From Mariannaea sp. PMI_226 (taxonomy: Eukaryota; Ascomycota; Sordariomycetes; Hypocreales; Nectriaceae): DNA of 64,000 nt. The stretch spans positions 2,046,001 through 2,110,000 of the forward strand of contig JANFOG010000008.1 in the NCBI GenBank assembly GCA_024336345.1. Reading direction: 5' to 3'. Numbering within the stretch: the first letter of the stretch is position 1; each line of letters opens with the position of its first letter. Shown piece after piece: positions 47,356 to 59,566 of this stretch. A model generated the notes under the pieces. The model was given only the letters and a program-made list of their open reading frames with translations. It had not been told where the DNA came from and did no database searches. The translations under genes were made by a program, and so were the position numbers.

Positions 47356-48252
47356 GCATATGGGCGGCTTTTGAAGGTTGGCTGTTTAAGTAGCCCACAA
47401 AGTTTTATTTTAGGATTAGATATAGATTAACGAGGAGAAGAGTTGTGCACAGAATATAGACGATGATATGGTTCGTCACCGAAATAACATATCCCTACTT
47501 GATGCTTGAGGCTTACAATGAACAAACCACTTTTAATTGATTTTATTCTCTATTTTTATTCTCCCCTGATTTTGAATGAGGAGTAAGACGGCGTATTTCC
47601 ATACTCATTCCAATTTGATGGATGGCTTAGGTCTGTTACTGAATCGTGTTGCGCCAACACCTTTTGACTCTGCTGGTAATCTACTCACTGCTTAGTTTGA
47701 TAAAAAGAAATTAACGAAGAAGTTGTTATTAGCACATACGACGGCACCGAATTACGTACGCAATTGATGAAAGGAACACATGTTGCGGGTTCATCAATGG
47801 TCAGAGAGTGCCATTAACAGCAGTCATTAGTCCAACCTGGGATATAAGCACCCCTTCAAAGGTTGGATGACAAATTTAAACAGCATCTCAGAACGTGTGA
47901 AAAAAAAAGGACGCCATTATAAATTTTCACACTGAGCCGACTGGGGGTACATGTCCTCCAAGAATGGCCCATTTGACTAGGCCACCCTAAATTTAACCGT
48001 CGATCGCCGCCGGGCTCTCCGGCTTCAGAGCGAAAAAGAAAAGGCGTAACAGAGTAGAAGCTTTCTACGTTTATACTTTGCCTCCAGTAGAGTAGTTCAT
48101 TTTGATCGTCTGAATTTTTATGTGTCAAATTGCGGGAAGATATGTTTATTATCTGTATGAGATGGGCAACTCCATTGAAAAAAAATGAACGAATAAATTA
48201 AAGCGTCTCCCGGACAGCACATTTATCGAGACTTTCTTAGTTATTTGTGAGT
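47356..48252. other. Convergent spacer, no gene recognised
   Basis: This 0.9 kb lies between two 3' ends. It is AT-rich with short frames only. Confidence 0.5.
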
Positions 48253-49123
48253 TTAGTTCTGAGACTCAGCCACTTTCTGACGGCTGTCAGAAATCCACTC
48301 GTCAACAGTTTGCACCTTTTCGACAATGATGGGCCAGACAAGGTCAGTTGCGGCGTCCTTGACAGCGGTGCTGAAGCCGGCTGTCGCGTCGGACCTAAGA
48401 TGTACGTGTTAGCCCAACACACACCCACTTGGGAAGCCATTGTCACACAATACTTACAGGAGGGTAACATTGAAGCCACTATAGTTGAGGGAAAAGAAAT
48501 TCAGAGATGGTTAGCTTATTCTTCCAACTGCTAAATTACGGAGCTGCACTGACAGTTCTCTGGCATCACGAGCGGTTGACTCGAGGCAGGTGTTGGCGGT
48601 CAGGCCTCCCATGACCAAGTGAGTAATGCCCCTTTGGCGCAGCAGATAGTTCAGGTCAGTGTTGGCGAAGCCGCTAATAAAATAGAGCAATTTTTATTAG
48701 TCACAAGGCTTTCCGGCTTGCATTTGGAGGGACTACATACCTGCTGTTCCAGTGCTTGCTAGCAATCACGTCACCGTTACCCAAGACATCTGGCTCAAGG
48801 CCCTCGAGGATCTCCGATCCCCAAGTACCCTCCTCAAAGAACTTCATCTGGCCAATTCTCTGGTGAGAGGAAGTGAGGTGGTTCCATCCATCATAGTTAC
48901 CGGCCTTCCAGGTCTTGTGCAGAGCGTAGAAGATGGGGATGTGAAGCTCACGAGCGGCAGCAACCAAAACCTTGAGTCGAGCAGCAGTATCAGTGGCCAG
49001 CAGCGATGATTGGATGGCGGGATACAGCTTTCCCTCGGGGTGGAGGAAGTCGTTGTAGGGGTCAGTGAGGACGATGGCGGTGTTGGGGAGGAGGCTCCCG
49101 GGTCTCTCAGTAGTAGCAGCCAT
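48253..49123 (-). CDS. Isochorismatase-family cysteine hydrolase
   Basis: The four exons, 49123-48741, 48673-48554, 48478-48458 and 48394-48253, give 221 aa. The N-terminal Asp is in LTDPYND, the Lys in ASKHWNSS, and the nucleophile Cys in [12 protein letters not shown], so the Asp-Lys-Cys triad is complete. The C-terminal part reads [16 protein letters not shown]. The third exon is only 21 nt, but it is required: it supplies most of GFNVTLL and joins in frame on both sides. The second intron uses a GTCAGT donor. Members hydrolyse amides or isochorismate; some fungal members are secreted or act on salicylate precursors, but no signal peptide is visible here. The function is known only to family level. 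Confidence 0.9.
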
Positions 49124-50801
49124 GGTGGATAAGTATGTGATTTGGTTCTAAGAACAGGGGAAAATATAACTATTTCAGCAGCGAGCGTACTTGAAAAGTG
49201 TCTTTGTCGTTTTGAAATGACCGACGGTCACAACCCTAAGGTACTTATAGGTGCGTGGCATATTGGCTGAGGATGACAAATTTCGCCGGGTCACCATGAG
49301 CGGGGTTCATTCATTGGATGACACTGGGCATGCAAGCGAACATATGCTCTCACTTGCATGATGGTCATTCCGTGATTCGACGACAAGGATTGTGGATTGC
49401 AGAGTCGCAAAAAAACTAGTTCTCCTTGGTTCCCTGATGAGAGTGGTACACGACTCGTTTGCTACCGAGCTGATCCGAAAGACCTCTTTCCATCCAGCCA
49501 TTGATATCATTGAAATTTCACGATTAACGAGTAAATTTCCATTTTTTTTCATTCTGCTTGAGGAGTGGTGCTAATTATGGAGAGTCGACCTTCCTTTTTT
49601 CTCACAACAGAAAGCACCAACAATACGAATAGGAGCTGTGGGAGCGTCTCTGTGCTTCATTTGCTATCTCCGAACGGACGAAATGCTCTGCTGACAAATT
49701 TGAGATAAAGGACTGGATGGGACCCTGTGTTGCCCGTTCAGGATCTAGTGCGGTTCCGGAGGAGATGTCCTCTTGTGTCTCCGCTCAGCAATCTCTCAAT
49801 TGCTGACCAATTTGAAAAAAAAGGGGAGGGAGGGGGAGGGAGGTTCGAGTCTTGGTCCATCGCAGGGTGACGTGATGAAAACATCCTCGGCTATTAGGCA
49901 AGTAGCATCATATAGCGTGCCCACGCTATTTTGTATCGTGGAAGTTGTTTATTGGTTTATTTGATGTGATGCAAAGGAGAGAGGAACAAAGAAGAATTCT
50001 TGCTTCCCAATTCCAATCTTGTTACAAACACCACGGCCCTGTTGCTGGATGCTTCAATCTGCTCCCAGTTACCAATCTTTCTTCTCCCTTGCTGGAGGTT
50101 CGCATGACGGACAGGCTTCATGAGTGAATGATTTCTGGGTTTTGAGCGTCAATCCTCAAGAGGATGACATAGTTTGTCACCTCTTGATTTGATTTGGATA
50201 AAAAAAAAAGACCGTCTCTACCTTTCTTGTCCTCAAAAGCGCGAGAGAGTCATATGGGAATAAACCGGTTATAGATTGACTCCGTACTGGGTGGCCAGTG
50301 GAATCAAGACGGATTGCCCGAGGTAAACCGGGACCAGAGACATGCAACCCTAATAAGTGCATGAAGCCAACCCTAAATTTGTCAGCAAACACCATTGACC
50401 TGCTTCAATGCTTTTGGATCAAGTCAAACTCACACCTCTCCTCAAGGGATAAAATAGGTCATTTGGCTAGAGTTTAAGGTTGAAGCCGTTATAACGGATC
50501 AATAAATCAAGTATAATAGACTTGCTTCGACCGATAAAACGAGTCTACTGACATTGAACTCTTTTTTTATAGAATGGATAAAAAAGATTGCCACTTACAT
50601 TAGGTAATCAGGCAACTCCGTTATTAGTGAGGAACTGGTGGGGACAAATGTCAGTTTACTAATCCACAATTAGCAAGATAAACAGACATCCCCCTTGCAA
50701 ATTTCCTCCCCAAGCCGTCCCTGTCTTGCTCTGCATCTACAACCCGCTGATGTTCTATTAAATGCTATCAGCTCAAAAACATCGATCCCATCTGTCTCTC
50801 A
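49124..50801. other. 1.7-kb gene-poor stretch
   Basis: This stretch contains the isochorismatase promoter (left) and the PHD gene promoter (right). A GGTTCGAGTC sequence near 49842 resembles a tRNA B box, but no cloverleaf can be folded around it. Confidence 0.5.
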
Positions 50802-51963
50802 ATGGATCGTAGCGAAACGCCTCCTAGTGCTGGAGATGGTGAGCCTGCACGCAAGCGCACACGCCTGACACCTCGTTCAGGGCTGTCAAGCCGTTCACGT
50901 TTCTCAGTGGCGCCCAAACGGGAAGCCGATGCAGGAGGCTCTCCAAGTCAGCGAATTGACGAAGCTGTACCTCATGTGAATGATCCTGCAACCAAAATCA
51001 GCCTTCCTGATGCATTAGAGAGATACAGACTCTGGATGAGTAAGTCGGGCCCCCTCCCTTCCCCTTTCCGCTTCTCTTTTGAATCGCAAAGTGCTGATTC
51101 CATCTTCATTAGGAGCTGGGGCGCCACATGATGATTTTTGCTTTGGATGCAAACAACCAGGGGATCTTGACTTCTGCGTGACTTGTCGGAGATCCTACCA
51201 TAAGGCATGCAAGTTAGAGAGGGCCACTGACGCTTCCCCTGAAGGGGGTGCAATTCAAGGAGCCACAGGCTGGTTCTGTGAGATCTGCGTGGACAGAAAC
51301 TGGCATATCAATCCACCTCCTCTCACACCTCCGGCCTCACCAGAACTATTGCCTTTAGCTGTCCCGGCCATCCAGACCTTACCACAAGCAAGGATGACAA
51401 ATTCCATAAGAGAATACTCTCAAAACCAGATTTGTGCTGGTAATCACGGTGTATCACCAGTACCTTTGCTGCTTACCACCAGTGGTGGTCCTGGTACTAC
51501 TACCACCACCGCCACTGCCACCAAGAGACAATCCGAGGCCACCAATACTACCTCTAGACGAGGGACAACCACACGAAAATCTCGTTACACAACATTATCT
51601 ACAGAGGTTGACTCCGCACTACGTACTTTATACTGCGAATTAGAGGCCTCAGCAGAAGCTCGGCATCAAGTCACTGATCTTGAAGCGCAGGTATCCCACC
51701 TACGCCGAGAACTGGATCTTCGAGGGAGCGAGCTTTTACTTGCTCGCAAGGCCGCCGAAATGGCACGCTCCTCTCAGCATGAGATTGCACAACTCAGGCT
51801 AGAGGCAGCCCAAAGGCAGAGGGCTGCGGATGAGGCAACGGCGTTGAGAGAAGAGAAGAAGAAGCTGCTAGCAGAGCTGCAAGACAACAGAGCACGTTTG
51901 AGTGACATGACGCAGACATTACAAGAATGGAAGCAGAAGCTTTCAGTATTGATTGGCGAATAA
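50802..51963 (+). CDS. PHD-finger protein with C-terminal coiled coil
   Basis: The two exons, 50802-51039 and 51113-51963, are joined over a 73-nt intron to 362 aa. The N-terminus is basic and Ser-rich (ARKRTRLTPRS) and may be a nuclear signal. A C4HC3 PHD finger starts at Cys89 (FCFGCKQPGDLDFCVTCRRSYH) and ends with WFCEICVDRNW. A Pro- and Thr-rich linker follows, then about 110 residues of strong coiled-coil character rich in Glu, Arg, Leu and Gln. It is probably a chromatin protein that reads histone tails and dimerises through the coiled coil. Compared with other PHD fingers, the segment between the two zinc halves carries an insert (ATDASPEGGAIQGA). I do not recognise a named orthologue. 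Confidence 0.85.
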
Positions 51964-52710
51964 GCAAAGCGAAAGGGAGGTTTTTTTGGGGGTTCTCTTT
52001 TATCATAGCATGGGAACAAACGGAGTTTCTGCAAGCGCATCAATCGGATCACGACAGCATTACTGATATTGTACATAGAAACAAGTCTTATACTAATCAC
52101 AAAACTCGGCTAACCAAGTGCAAGACGCTTGACCCACAGCACCATACCTTTATTCCCAATTTTTGAATAGAAGGATCATCTATCTAGTATATATACATTC
52201 TATATCCCACCGTGAGAGCACTTATTCTGTGACTCAGGTTTATAGCATCCACAGGCTGACCTGCCGTAGGGAGCTTATCTACAAAAGAGCAATGCGGTGA
52301 CAATGGAAGAGACAAATCATGTTTCGATACAGCAGGTCTCAAACTGCTGGATGTCACCAATAGGACTATACCACCTTGCAATGTCTCTGCCCAGTGTCGT
52401 CGTGATTGTAATTAGACTGGCGGTCTAGCATAAGGGCCTGTCAAGTTTCAGATTACTCGAGGGAATATTTCTCGCGATACATTTGAGGAAAGATTGAATA
52501 TTGAGTCTGTGTAGACTCTCTATTTTGAACCATGAATTCCTTTCCTCATTCTGCTCAAGATGAGCCATTTAAGGCAAGGGTGGGCAATGCTTTCTTCAAT
52601 ACCACACAAGCTCAGAAAAATTCCTGTTCTAAGATGGCAAGTTAAGCCAGATTAGTTGACTACGTAGCCGCATGTAGGGGGGAACTTTTCAATAGATGAA
52701 TAACAACAAC

Positions 52711-52749
<39 letters not shown>

Positions 52750-53503
52750 TACCGACTATGATAACCACGGCGATTCCGAAGATTACATGGATACTCTATG
52801 CCGAGTGAAGGCGTTCGGCCAGACACTTCTAGCTCACCGCATTGCTCTTTGCCTTTACTCAACAGACTAAACAGTCCACACTTGCTTCGCCCTTCAATTC
52901 ACCTTCTTAATTCATCCATCGCATGGGGCAAGCTGTGGCCAAGGACGCGATGCCAAGACGGCTTTAGGAGGGCCAAGAACGCGTGATCAACAATTAGGAA
53001 CCAGTACGGCCACGCGCAAACGGGAACGCTAACTGTGTATGGTTAAAAAATAGTGATCAGTCTTGATCAAGATCAGGAAGATTACCATCGTATTGGTTCA
53101 TAATTAGGAACGAACACACCGCGGATCTCTTCGGAGTTTTTTTTTTATCTCTTTTTTTTTTTTTTACTCTCCGCCGCTGTCAAGATCCACAGGCCCCTTC
53201 GTCTTCGCTCTGTCTTTTCCAGACTCGGCGTAGGGCGAGGGGAACGGAATCCACCTCCATACACTCCGGTGAGTCAACCGGCGTTCTGTGTTCTGCATTC
53301 GGAGCCACCGAACCTGGGCTGCTGACTTAGCGCTTCGTGGGCCAATGACAGGGGGCGGGGAGTGTGCTATTTGGATTTGGCGAAAAGAAGTATATAACGT
53401 TTGAATAACTTCTCACTTAAATTTACCTCTTCATCACCTCATAAAGCCACAGTTACAATATCATATTTTGCTCTAAGATCATATCAGCGGCTTTTCTATC
53501 ACC
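51964..53503. other. Spacer with (GA)n tract and GNAT promoter
   Basis: A (AG)n dinucleotide run lies at about 52714-52746. Near the right end are CCAAT (about 53341), GGGGGCGGGG (about 53351) and TATATAA (about 53391), 113 bp before the GNAT start: a well-formed promoter. No other gene is seen. Confidence 0.6.
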
Positions 53504-54199
53504 ATGGGTTCAACAAACGTTGAGATGGACGGTATCGCCAGCGTCTTTGAGTCGGCGCGACTGCGCTACATCTGCACTGATGCATTCGACGAGGAATTCC
53601 GTGCTTTCGTCCCCCAAATTCTGCAAGACCCGGTTATTCATGCGTACGCTTCATCAAGAATGATAAAGCCCACGGGCAAGAAGGATGCTGACGGTTACGC
53701 CGAATCTGTTTCCAAATCATTGCTCGGAGTTGTGATCTGTCTTTCACCAGAAGAGGAACGGCGGCGACGAGCGGAACAAGCCTCAAATTCTGAAGCCGGA
53801 GCGGATTCAAGCCAAAACGAATCCGAAAATAAGGATGCGAAGCCGACTATGATTGGCGTCGCATGTCTGGGCTGGGGCGGTGTAGCCCCCGAGATTGCGC
53901 ACAACCGCAACGCGGGCATCGGAATCAGCCTGACGAAGCCATACCAAAACAAGGGCTACGGACGCGAAGCTATCAACTGGATGCTGGACTGGGCCTTTAT
54001 GCACGCAGGCCTACACACGGTTGAGATTTCCGCGGCGTCATATAATCCGCGAGCTCTCCATCTGTACAAAGACTTGGGGTTTGTGCTGGAAGGCCGCAAA
54101 CGAGAAAAAATTTGGTTCAACCGCGGATGGCATGATTTAATCGAGTTTGGCATGACAGAAAAGGAATGGGAGACTGTAAGGGGTATCAAGTCAGTTTAA
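53504..54199 (+). CDS. GNAT-family N-acetyltransferase
   Basis: A single exon of 231 aa. The acetyl-CoA binding motif A reads NKGYGREAINWMLDWAF (Q/N-x-x-G-x-G/A type), preceded by AGIGISLTKPYQ. Motif B is NPRALHLYKDLGFVLEGRKREKIWFNRGWHD, which closely resembles RimJ/RimL-type and fungal GNAT enzymes acting on protein N-termini or small amines. An acidic, polar insert (about residues 85-108: ASNSEAGADSSQNESENKD) precedes the core. There is no signal peptide. The substrate is unknown. A canonical TATA box lies 113 bp upstream and a CCAAT element about 50 bp further. The context gives no functional hint. Confidence 0.88.
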   Translation: MGSTNVEMDGIASVFESARLRYICTDAFDEEFRAFVPQILQDPVIHAYASSRMIKPTGKKDADGYAESVSKSLLGVVICLSPEEERRRRAEQASNSEAGADSSQNESENKDAKPTMIGVACLGWGGVAPEIAHNRNAGIGISLTKPYQNKGYGREAINWMLDWAFMHAGLHTVEISAASYNPRALHLYKDLGFVLEGRKREKIWFNRGWHDLIEFGMTEKEWETVRGIKSV

Positions 54200-55336
54200 T
54201 TGTTGTTGAGAAGATGATGTGTGCGGTGAGAAGTTGGGACTTTGAAACTCATTTTACCATACACTATTATGGGACACGAAAACTACCAACAACCGCCCAG
54301 ACGATATTTCACTGTCTTTGGCACTAGAATTCCGAGACAAGGGTTCTTTTTGGGTGCGCGCGGCGCTGTTATCTCGATCTGTTCGTATCTTGAGTTGAGA
54401 AATTAGTTCTCGTGTCGAATAAACTAGAATTCATTGAGGCGGCTTTATCTGGTCGCCTCTGTTTGTTGTACCATAACCTGCTTACTCAAGGCCTCTCAAC
54501 CCAATGTAATCTATATTGGAAACAAGAATAAAACAAGAATAAGAAAAAGCAAAAGATGCATAGTTCAGTTAGTGCAAATTATATAACACACTAACTACAA
54601 TCAGTGTATGATCTGCTGTTACTTGAGCGACGGCTCAATCCCCTCCCGTCGGCAAGTTGATCACTAATCGAAAAGAAAGAATTATAATATCCCAGAACTG
54701 ATCGGCGTTAGCTAGCCATGCAGTACGAAGGTGGCTTGATGCTCCCTGGGCCGCCAATCACCTTCTGTAACCCTCGGGAGAAAACAGGGAACCTTAGGGA
54801 GCACGGGTTGCACCCAAAGGCCTGGGACAACGGGCCTTCAGGGCACTAGCGCGCTCACTAAGCGGCCTAGGACTCAGCAGCTGGGCTGTCGGACGGGCGC
54901 TCGTAACAGCACTGCATGCTTATGAAGCGTGTTCAGTTGAGGTGCTAGACTCGTCTAGGTAACTGCACGATGGACATGCCGCCCGTCTCTCGTTTGGTCA
55001 TGATGCTATCACAGCTGAACTAGGTAATTGGCAAAATTACGCCGCAGGAATAGAATCAACACGTATGCATGCGGCCAACAGCCTCCGCGTCATAACTTTG
55101 ATCAATAAGCCGAGTTGATTTTTCAATAGTTCATTCTTTCATTTTCCATATCTCCCTGTGATAGTTGTACATAATAAAGCCATCACGTCGCCCCAACTTG
55201 AGTTGACTTGGCATCATTCTCAATCGGTTAAAAAACAAACCACTTCATCACTCCCCATAGATTTCTCAAATCCCTTCTCGCCGTTATCAGTCATACAAAC
55301 CTTTAGTAAATTCACAACACACCAAACTTCCTCACA
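54200..55336. other. Spacer with a GC-rich island
   Basis: This 1.1 kb is mostly AT-rich, but about 54715-54910 is clearly GC-richer. No open frame or RNA fold was recognised in it. Confidence 0.45.
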
Positions 55337-56361
55337 ATGACCAACGCACCGTCAATCAAGCAACGAACAGTCCTCGTCACTGGGTCCGTATCTTAAACTC
55401 ACAGCCCATCCCTTATAGCTAGCGGCTAACTAACATACGCTGTAGTTGTTCCACTGGTGGTGCAGGTAATGCGCTGGCCCTCGAGTTTGCTTCACGAGGA
55501 TTCCGCGTTTTTGCTACTGCGCGATCACAACGGACTTTAAGCAACTTGCGGGAGAGTGGCATCGAGACCTTTACGCTGGATGTCACTGACCCCACGAGTA
55601 TTGCGTCGCTCAAAGATGAGATCAGCAAGCTCACTAATGGACGATTGGATATGCTTTTCAACAATGCTGGCATGAGTGCGTTATAAACGTTTACAAACCT
55701 GTTACTTCGCGTCAAGCTGGGCTAACTTTTTGCGATAGTGTACGAGGCTCCGGCCATTGAGGCTGACTCGAGACAGGTCCGCGGCATGTTCGACACCAAT
55801 GTTTTTGGATTGTTCGACATGGTATCGGCCTTTACGCCTCTTTTGCTCAAAGCCGTCTCTGGGGCTCAGACAGCTCCCGTTATCATCAACAGCGCATCTA
55901 TCCTCGGCCGATTACCCTACCCATTTGCGTCGGCGTACAATGCCACCAAAGCCGCGGTCGGGTCCTACTCAGACACTCTTCGCCTCGAACTAAGTCCTCT
56001 TGGCATCAGGGTTGTCACCCTGTTCATGGGGGAGGTCTCGACCGCGCTCATGTCTCCAGATAACGTGAGCTTCGGCTCTGATAGCATCTATTTTGAAGTT
56101 CAGGACAAAGTAAAGGAACGCAGCGTGAACCACACCAAAGTTGCCCTTCCCGCTGCTGAATTTGCGCGCCAGGTGGTGGGAGAAGTTCTGCAACCCAAAA
56201 CGAGCTATGTATGGAAGGGCTCCAATTCCTTCATTGTATGGCTTCTCGACATCATCGGCCCACGGAATGTTTTTGACGGGACAATGAAGGGCCCGGTTGG
56301 ATTTTCTGATTCTGGCATCATTAAGAGGCTCTTTGACAGGGGCCAGCAACAAACCGTCTGA
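55337..56361 (+). CDS. Short-chain dehydrogenase/reductase (classical, AYR1-like)
   Basis: The three exons, 55337-55383, 55446-55675 and 55739-56361, give 299 aa. The cofactor motif TGCSTGGAG is split by the first intron, which has a rare GTCCGT donor. NNAGM, NVFGLFDM, INSASI and the catalytic YNATK are all present, and DVTD suggests the usual adenine-side contacts. The fold resembles fungal acyl-dihydroxyacetone-phosphate reductase/AYR1-like and 17-beta-hydroxysteroid dehydrogenase-like enzymes. A hydrophobic C-terminal stretch (FIVWLLDIIG) may attach it to membranes or lipid droplets. It is far from the polyketide cluster and likely independent of it. The exon joins are frame-consistent. 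Confidence 0.9.
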
Positions 56362-57839
56362 ATATGAGGTTCATACTGAGGAATATTAGAGGATAGAGTG
56401 TACGGATAATTATTTTTAAATGTTTTAATTTTTTTTTTTTTCCCTTTTTGTATCGAATGATATTTCTTATAGAATTTGCTGGCGCGCATTAGATCGGTAT
56501 ACTGATTAATTGCATGGAGTAATAATTCATATGGATCTAAAGTAGGATCGCGAGTCTTTAGGATGCGTAACAATTTTAATTGTTAGTAAATATTCACAGC
56601 TCTTTTACAATCGGTCTTGGAAATGTCCTTGCAATGTCCTTGAAATATGATTCTTCAATGCGAGGCGTACGAGCATTATCCAGCTAAAAACTCAGTTTGG
56701 ATACTCAGTCGACAGTTATTCTGCACTCTCGACTGATTTCAATGTTGTTTTATGAATGTCTCACCCCATTAAACAACAACACGCATGGTGCATTTCATCA
56801 TGCCCAGATTCATCAACACGTAAAGTAGTCGATAGCTGACTTTTCAAGATGCTGAGATGCAGTTACTAGAACAAGTAGGAGCACATTTATCAGTACAAAT
56901 TTCTAAGCAAAAGCATTCGATGGCAATACAGCCCAGGAAAAGTTCTCGAACTGGCAGGAGCAGAGACAAGTGCGACATTTCTCAGCACCGTGGTAGACTA
57001 CAGGTTAGATAGGTTGCCGACCATAGCAAGACAAAAATCGGTTGTGTGACAAATAATACCGCAGCATCCATCATGCACTCTTATGATTTGTACTGTTAAT
57101 AATATATATGTCACCCATATGCATACGTATGGCAGGCAGGCAGGCAGGCAAAGCATTACCGTGCCACAAGAAATGGCCTATCATCCGATCCCAAAAGGAA
57201 ATGCCTTACTTTATGGTGGCCAGTCTTCTCAACTCAAAATGCACTGCTACGGTCTAGGGTGATTATTGACAACATGCGTCTGGCGAGTACGGGGTATGAC
57301 ATCATTCCCTTGGTGATTGATGCACGGTCAGCCCACAAGTTAACGTCCGTCTGTCCTCGGATCTAAGGTGCGTCAGTCTAGTCCGGATGCATGAGGTAAA
57401 ATGTGTGCTGTGTCCCCTAGCAACCCTCGGCCCAAACCTTGGTTTTCGTCCGTGGATTATGCGGTCTGTTGTTAGAATAATCAGAAAATCGCAGCTGTGG
57501 TGGGACACGCCCAATAATAATTCATCGCGGTCCGATCATTGTGAAGCCACCAGACTGACTCTCAAATCACAATAATTAGTCACGTTTGGATACGTAAGCC
57601 CGCGGAGGGTGGCTTGCATTGCATCAACAACTTACACCATTCATCCCGTGCGGAAGTATAGTGATTCTGAGCGGCGTAGAGGCGGTCTTGAGTATATAAG
57701 TAATGCATTTCAGCAAGTCTTCAACTGTATCATTAATTAAAAGTGGATTTCCATATTCTACTTCAAATAACACATCGTCTCATCTTCTCGTTTCTGATCA
57801 TACAATTTGCTTCGTATATTCTTTTCAACATCGCTAATA
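56362..57839. other. 1.5-kb spacer with (GGCA)5 and NmrA-gene TATA box
   Basis: A GGCA tetranucleotide run spans 57131-57150. TATATAAG lies at about 57693-57700, about 140 bp before the next start codon. No gene is visible. Confidence 0.55.
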
Positions 57840-58932
57840 ATGGTATCCGCACTATCTATTCTCATTCTCGGAGGCGCGGGCGTCCAGAACTCATATGTCG
57901 CCCGTGACCTTGTCAAAGCTGGCCACAAAGTCCGACTCCTCTCGCGCAACCCCCAGAACGAGGAACCAGCTTCCCTCGCCGCCCTTGGTGTTGAGGTTAT
58001 TGCGGCCGATACGTACGATGAGGATGCACTTGTGTCAGCCTTCAAGGATATTGACTCTGTCTTCGTAAACACAAACGGCTTCGCCATCGGCGAGAAGAGC
58101 GAAATCTATTGGGGAATCCGTATCTACGAGATCGCGCATTGGGCTGGAGTGAAGCACTTTATCTACAGTGCCCTCCCCTACGTTTCAAAGAAGAGTTCTT
58201 TTAACCCCAAATATCGTGTGCCGTTTACAGATGGGAAGGCCAAAGTTGCTGGTAAGAACTATCTATTAAATACCTACTGCTATTTAGTACTTCCCTTGCT
58301 AACTCCAGTTATTAGAATATCTGAAATCTCAGCCTACTGACCAGATGAATTGGAGTATTCTTGAGAGCGGCCCATACGCTGAGAACTTCTTGCTCTATAG
58401 CCTTGCCCCTCAGCTCGATGACGAAACTGGCGAGTATGTCTATCGTGCATATCTTGGGGAGCAAGGTTCTATGGCCTTGGTTTCTTTGGCCGAACTTGGA
58501 TGGTTCGCAAGATACATGTTTGAACACCCTGAGGAGTTCAGAGGCGACTTGCTCAGCGTCGGCATCCAGCATGTTACTGGAAAAATGATGGCTGAAGCCT
58601 TCACCGCTGTCACGGGCCACAAAGCCCGATACGAACCCATCACCAGAGACCAAATGGAAAGCCGACTTGTGCCCAAGAAGATTGGCACTAGTCACTCCCC
58701 CGGTTATGATGATCCAACCCTAGTCACTCAGCGGGAGATGTTTGTTCCTTGGTGGACCATCTGGAACGAGAGCCACGGTAACGTGGGCCTTTGGACGAGG
58801 GACTATGAGCGGTTGGACAAGATCAAGCCCGATCGCTTGAAGACCGTCGAGCAGTGGCTGAGATCAGTTGATTACAAGGTGGAGAATGAGCTGAAGCCTG
58901 TGCTCAAGTCTGACTTTGCCTGGGCTAAGTGA
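57840..58932 (+). CDS. NmrA-like NAD(P)-binding protein
   Basis: The two exons, 57840-58251 and 58316-58932, give 342 aa with a 64-nt intron. The N-terminus reads ILILGGAGVQNSYVARDL, a glycine-rich dinucleotide motif of the atypical SDR type, followed by VRLLSRNP and VEVIAADTYD, VFVNTN and FIYSALPYV. There is no YxxxK pair, as expected for NmrA-like sensors. Members bind NAD(P) and either regulate transcription (NmrA with GATA factors) or act as oxidoreductases of the isoflavone-reductase type. The C-terminal half resembles NmrA-family proteins of secondary metabolism. A TATA box lies about 140 bp upstream. Which of the two roles applies cannot be told from the sequence. Confidence 0.88.
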
Positions 58933-59361
58933 CGAGTAACTTGGGTATGTTGATCTCTTAATGTGCATAGAGGATAGGAATTTCTCGGCGTTAGTATTGA
59001 GATGCAATTGATTTTCTGTTTTACTGAATTTTGCAATTTCCTTTTCATCAGGTGGATATCATGTAAGATGGGCCATCGTAATATTGATTGAAAGTGAGTC
59101 CAAGCTGGCATTGGCCCGCATCTCTTGAACGTTCCGCCCCAAACTACAAGACAAGGAGAAAAAGCACTACTCCTCTAGTAATTCTTTGGCTTTTTAACTC
59201 TATGGATTGTGTTGAAAACTCTATGTTGCTCGTTTTGACTCGATATGTTTCCGACTCATGCAGACAGCAACCTCCCAGCCCCCACGCCGCCACTTTACAT
59301 CCTCAACGTATGCTACTTAATACAGAGTACGTCCAGCAAAAGAAAGAGGCAAAAAAAGTGA
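58933..59361. other. Spacer between the NmrA-like gene and 5S copy 1
   Basis: This holds the 3' untranslated region of the NmrA-like gene and the pol III terminator of the 5S gene. Nothing else is seen. Confidence 0.5.
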
Positions 59362-59481
59362 AACATACAACAGCGAGGATTCCCCGGTCGTCACCGACCC
59401 GAGTACTAATTCGCCGCTTCTCAGCTTGACGTGCGGAGAGCAGACGGGATCCAGTATATTCTGAGAGCTATGGTCGTATGT
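59362..59481 (-). rRNA. 5S ribosomal RNA, copy 1
   Basis: On the minus strand, exactly 120 nt begin ACATACGACCATAG and end CTGTTGTATGTT, the standard fungal 5S ends that pair as helix I. The internal control region reads GGATCCCGTC...GCTC, and the loop E/helix IV region reads TAGTACTCGGGTCGGTGACG. A run of seven T lies just downstream on the minus strand (plus-strand A run at 59351-59357), a normal RNA polymerase III terminator. All helices can form. Confidence 0.92.
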
Positions 59482-59566
59482 GTCAGACGCGGAATCATAC
59501 TTCGGCTCAAGCGAGGCAGATGAGGCAAGAGACTTTGAAGAAAAAACAGGACTGGCAAAAAAGTAT

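Noticed and set aside
49830..49860. GGTTCGAGTC resembling a tRNA B box
   Set aside because: Upstream sequence is a G/A-rich run and cannot form the cloverleaf.
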